Assembly: GCA_937873155.1 (NCBI GenBank)
Contig: CALMVZ010000026.1
Location: 1-64,000 of the forward strand
Source of the DNA: an uncultured Bacteroidota bacterium
Lineage (GTDB): Bacteria > Bacteroidota > Bacteroidia > B-17B0 > Aurantibacillaceae
Direction of reading: 5' to 3'
Length of the DNA: 64,000 bases
Position numbers and translations under genes: made by a program. Under the pieces are notes generated by a model. That model had not been told where the DNA came from and did not search any database. It saw only the letters and a program-made list of their open reading frames with translations. Positions within the stretch are counted from its first letter, which is position 1. The number at the start of each line of letters is the position of its first letter. Below, in pieces: positions 62,258 through 64,000 of this stretch.

Positions 62258-62884
62258 TTATCCTTTCAAGCCTGCAAGAGTGTTAATAGTTAATGCTACT
62301 ATAATTGTATTGAATGCGAAAGAAATTAAGCTGTGCATCAGAACAAACCTTCTTATAGCACGTGAGCTAACCGTTACGTCTGAAACTTGAAAGGTCATAC
62401 CGATAACAAAGGAAAAATATGCGAAGTCAAGATAGTCGGGAGCCTCGTCAGTTGGAAATTCAATACCTCCCACTTCGCTACCCGTATTTAATTTATTGTG
62501 ATCATGGTATAAATGTGCATACCGTACTGTAAACATGGTATGGAGAAGAAACCATGAAAGTATAACAGGTGATAAGGAAATAATGGTATGCAAAATTTTA
62601 TTTGCAACTGTTTCATTTTTTTCGGCCAGTAGCGCCAATGTGCCAAATATGCTAAATGATATTGCTACGAGAATAATGGTAAAAATAATTTTAAGGCCAT
62701 CGTCCTGCTTTTCGACTACACCACATAGATCATCTGAATTAGTTGTAATAAATAATATCCAACTAAACAGAATCATTAAAACACAAAACATATCCCACGC
62801 AAAAATGAGCCGGTTGCTTGCATGGCCTTTAAACAAACAACTTATTGTATAAACAGAAGCTGCTACTATCAAACTAATAATCAT
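62258..62884 (-). CDS. DUF1345 membrane protein
   Basis: 208 residues, five hydrophobic segments. The DUF1345 signature is present: RYAHLYHD, then GGIEFPTDEAPDYLDFAYFSFVIGMTFQVSDV (with PTDEAPDYLDF) and IRRFVLMHSLISFAFNTIIVAL. Family members are inner-membrane proteins of unknown function often near metal or stress genes. Confidence 0.8.
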   Translation of the reverse strand: MIISLIVAASVYTISCLFKGHASNRLIFAWDMFCVLMILFSWILFITTNSDDLCGVVEKQDDGLKIIFTIILVAISFSIFGTLALLAEKNETVANKILHTIISLSPVILSWFLLHTMFTVRYAHLYHDHNKLNTGSEVGGIEFPTDEAPDYLDFAYFSFVIGMTFQVSDVTVSSRAIRRFVLMHSLISFAFNTIIVALTINTLAGLKG

Positions 62885-63008
62885 TTTTTTTCGGGCCGGA
62901 TACTTTTTCTGACCAATGATGCGTATGTTTTTTAGATGCTGACATAGGGTTAATTTTTTATATGAATGAAAAATATCGTTAAATAATATATAAGTTTTAT
63001 CTCGCGAA

Positions 63009-64000
63009 TTAGAATTTCATTTTCTGTATTCTCACTGCATTTAATATTGCCAGCAAAGCAACTCCAACATCTGCAAACACTGCTTCCCACATAGTAGCCA
63101 ATCCTCCCGCACCTAAAGCCAGTACAATCACTTTAACACCAAAAGCTAATATTATATTCTGCCATACAATCCTTTGAGTAACTCTGCTGATATTAATAGC
63201 TGTAATAATTTTAGAAGGTTGGTCGGTTTGTATGACCACATCCGCAGTTTCAATGGCAGCATCAGAACCGAGAGCACCCATTGCAATACCAACATCGCTC
63301 AATGCAAGAACAGGAGCATCATTGATACCATCTCCGACAAAAGCAATAATACGATTCGGTTCCTTTTTTAAGTCTTCCACTTTCTGTACCTTATGTTCGG
63401 GTAATAAACTTCCGTAAGCATTAACAATATTCAACTCTTTTGCAACCTTATCTACAACACTTTGTTTGTCACCTGAAAGCATTACAATTTTTGTAATCGT
63501 TTGGTGCATCTGTGAAACCGCCTCTTTTGCATCTTCCTTTAGTTCATCAGCTATGGTAATATAACCGGCATATTCATTGTTAATAGCAGCGACAACAATG
63601 GTATCAGTTATTACATCTACTTCTGCCGGATAAGGGATATTGAATTTTTTAAGCAGTTTGGTATTTCCCGCTAATACTACGGAGCCTTTATAGGTCGCTT
63701 TTAAACCATGCCCGGAGATTTCTTCTGCATTACTTACAGAAAAACCTTTCTCCTTCCCGTTTGCGTATTCCACAATCGCTTTTGCAATGGGATGAGTTGA
63801 TTGGGATTCAACGGCTGCCACTATTGCCACAAATTCATCCTTAGAATTATGTATAGTATTTACCTCCTGGACTTTAAACACACCTTTGGTTAACGTACCT
63901 GTTTTGTCCATTACAATAGTATTTATCTTTGTCATCAGGTCAAGATAATTGGAGCCTTTAAACAAGATCCCATTCCTTGATGCAGCTCCGATACCTCCAA
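63009..64000 (-). CDS. Heavy-metal P1B-type ATPase (5' part outside window)
   Basis: C-terminal 330 residues of a heavy-metal P-type ATPase, open at the right edge. The first visible residues read GGIGAASRNGILFKGS, then the phosphorylation motif DKTGTLTKG, the ATP-binding SHG-type region, GDGINDAPVLA and the last two TM helices. The C-terminal ADVGVALLAILNAVRIQ is the TM8 motif of the P1B-2 (Zn/Cd/Pb, ZntA/CadA) group rather than copper CopA. The CPC/CPx motif and N-terminal metal-binding domain are outside the window, so ion choice is tentative. It probably exports divalent metals from the cytoplasm, upstream of the periplasmic RND pump. Confidence 0.88.
   Translation of the reverse strand, partial: GGIGAASRNGILFKGSNYLDLMTKINTIVMDKTGTLTKGVFKVQEVNTIHNSKDEFVAIVAAVESQSTHPIAKAIVEYANGKEKGFSVSNAEEISGHGLKATYKGSVVLAGNTKLLKKFNIPYPAEVDVITDTIVVAAINNEYAGYITIADELKEDAKEAVSQMHQTITKIVMLSGDKQSVVDKVAKELNIVNAYGSLLPEHKVQKVEDLKKEPNRIIAFVGDGINDAPVLALSDVGIAMGALGSDAAIETADVVIQTDQPSKIITAINISRVTQRIVWQNIILAFGVKVIVLALGAGGLATMWEAVFADVGVALLAILNAVRIQKMKF

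Overview
The window (about 64 kb, roughly 37% GC by eye) comes from the chromosome of a member of the Bacteroidota. The evidence is at least seven secreted proteins ending in a type IX secretion (T9SS) type A sorting domain (YPNPS-like motif followed by a C-terminal Lys/Arg-containing strand), several TAnnTTTG -7 promoter boxes, a TonB-type outer-membrane receptor, and two-component regulators with seven-bladed propeller sensors. I cannot name the genus.

Region 1 (1-1415) is chromosomal: the 5' part of a secreted protein with a long Ala/Lys tandem repeat, and a bidirectional terminator. Region 2 (1416-14710) is a 13.3 kb integrative element inserted in the 3' end of a tRNA-Lys gene. A 15-bp tRNA-derived core is duplicated at both ends (1416-1430 and 14696-14710). 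A tyrosine recombinase lies just inside the left end, and paired 12-bp-period CGACTCC repeats lie just inside both ends. The left half is a maintenance module: integrase, two excisionase-like HTH proteins, a SymE-like toxin, a DUF3987-type ATPase, two stand-alone viroplasmin/RNase H1 N-terminal domain proteins, and a GC-rich foldable non-coding block. The right half is a tightly packed six-gene cargo operon that looks like anti-phage defence: a Cap4/DUF4297-like nuclease, a Rad50-like ABC ATPase with a CPTC hook, a HEPN-type (TIGR02391) protein, a STAS+GHKL ATPase, a DUF4325 STAS-like protein and a two-helix membrane protein. It ends against a convergent Xre regulator. A 42-bp perfect palindrome and a secreted YD-repeat-like protein follow. 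No relaxase or conjugation gene is present.

Region 3 (14697-41.8 kb) is ordinary chromosome. It holds tRNA-Lys; a kdnA-kdnB pair for 8-amino-3,8-dideoxy-octulosonate (Kdo8N) synthesis; a GH18 hydrolase; an outer-membrane beta-barrel receptor; a DUF885 peptidase next to a PDZ-alpha/beta hydrolase; a LuxR-type response regulator with a propeller histidine kinase; tRNA-Val; an OmpR/HisKA pair upstream of a PepSY-like protein; a small TonB protein; two TPR sensor paralogues; an M48 peptidase and T9SS proteins. Region 4 (41.85-43.75 kb) is an AT-rich patch with a truncated ORF6N protein, micro-ORFs, a methyltransferase-like gene and a hairpin, and looks like a decayed insertion.

Region 5 (43.7-53.3 kb, minus strand) is a run of secreted T9SS proteins, a cytochrome-like/beta-propeller protein and small envelope proteins. 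Region 6 (53.3-64 kb, minus strand) is a metal-efflux locus: an AsmA-like protein, an RND adaptor and a CzcA-type RND pump, Cys-rich small proteins (one with a strict six-residue Cys repeat), a cupredoxin-like lipoprotein, a DUF1345 membrane protein and the C-terminal half of a P1B-type ATPase. Motifs in the pump (D400, D406, E413) and in the ATPase (ADVG) point to divalent Zn/Cd/Co-type ions rather than copper.
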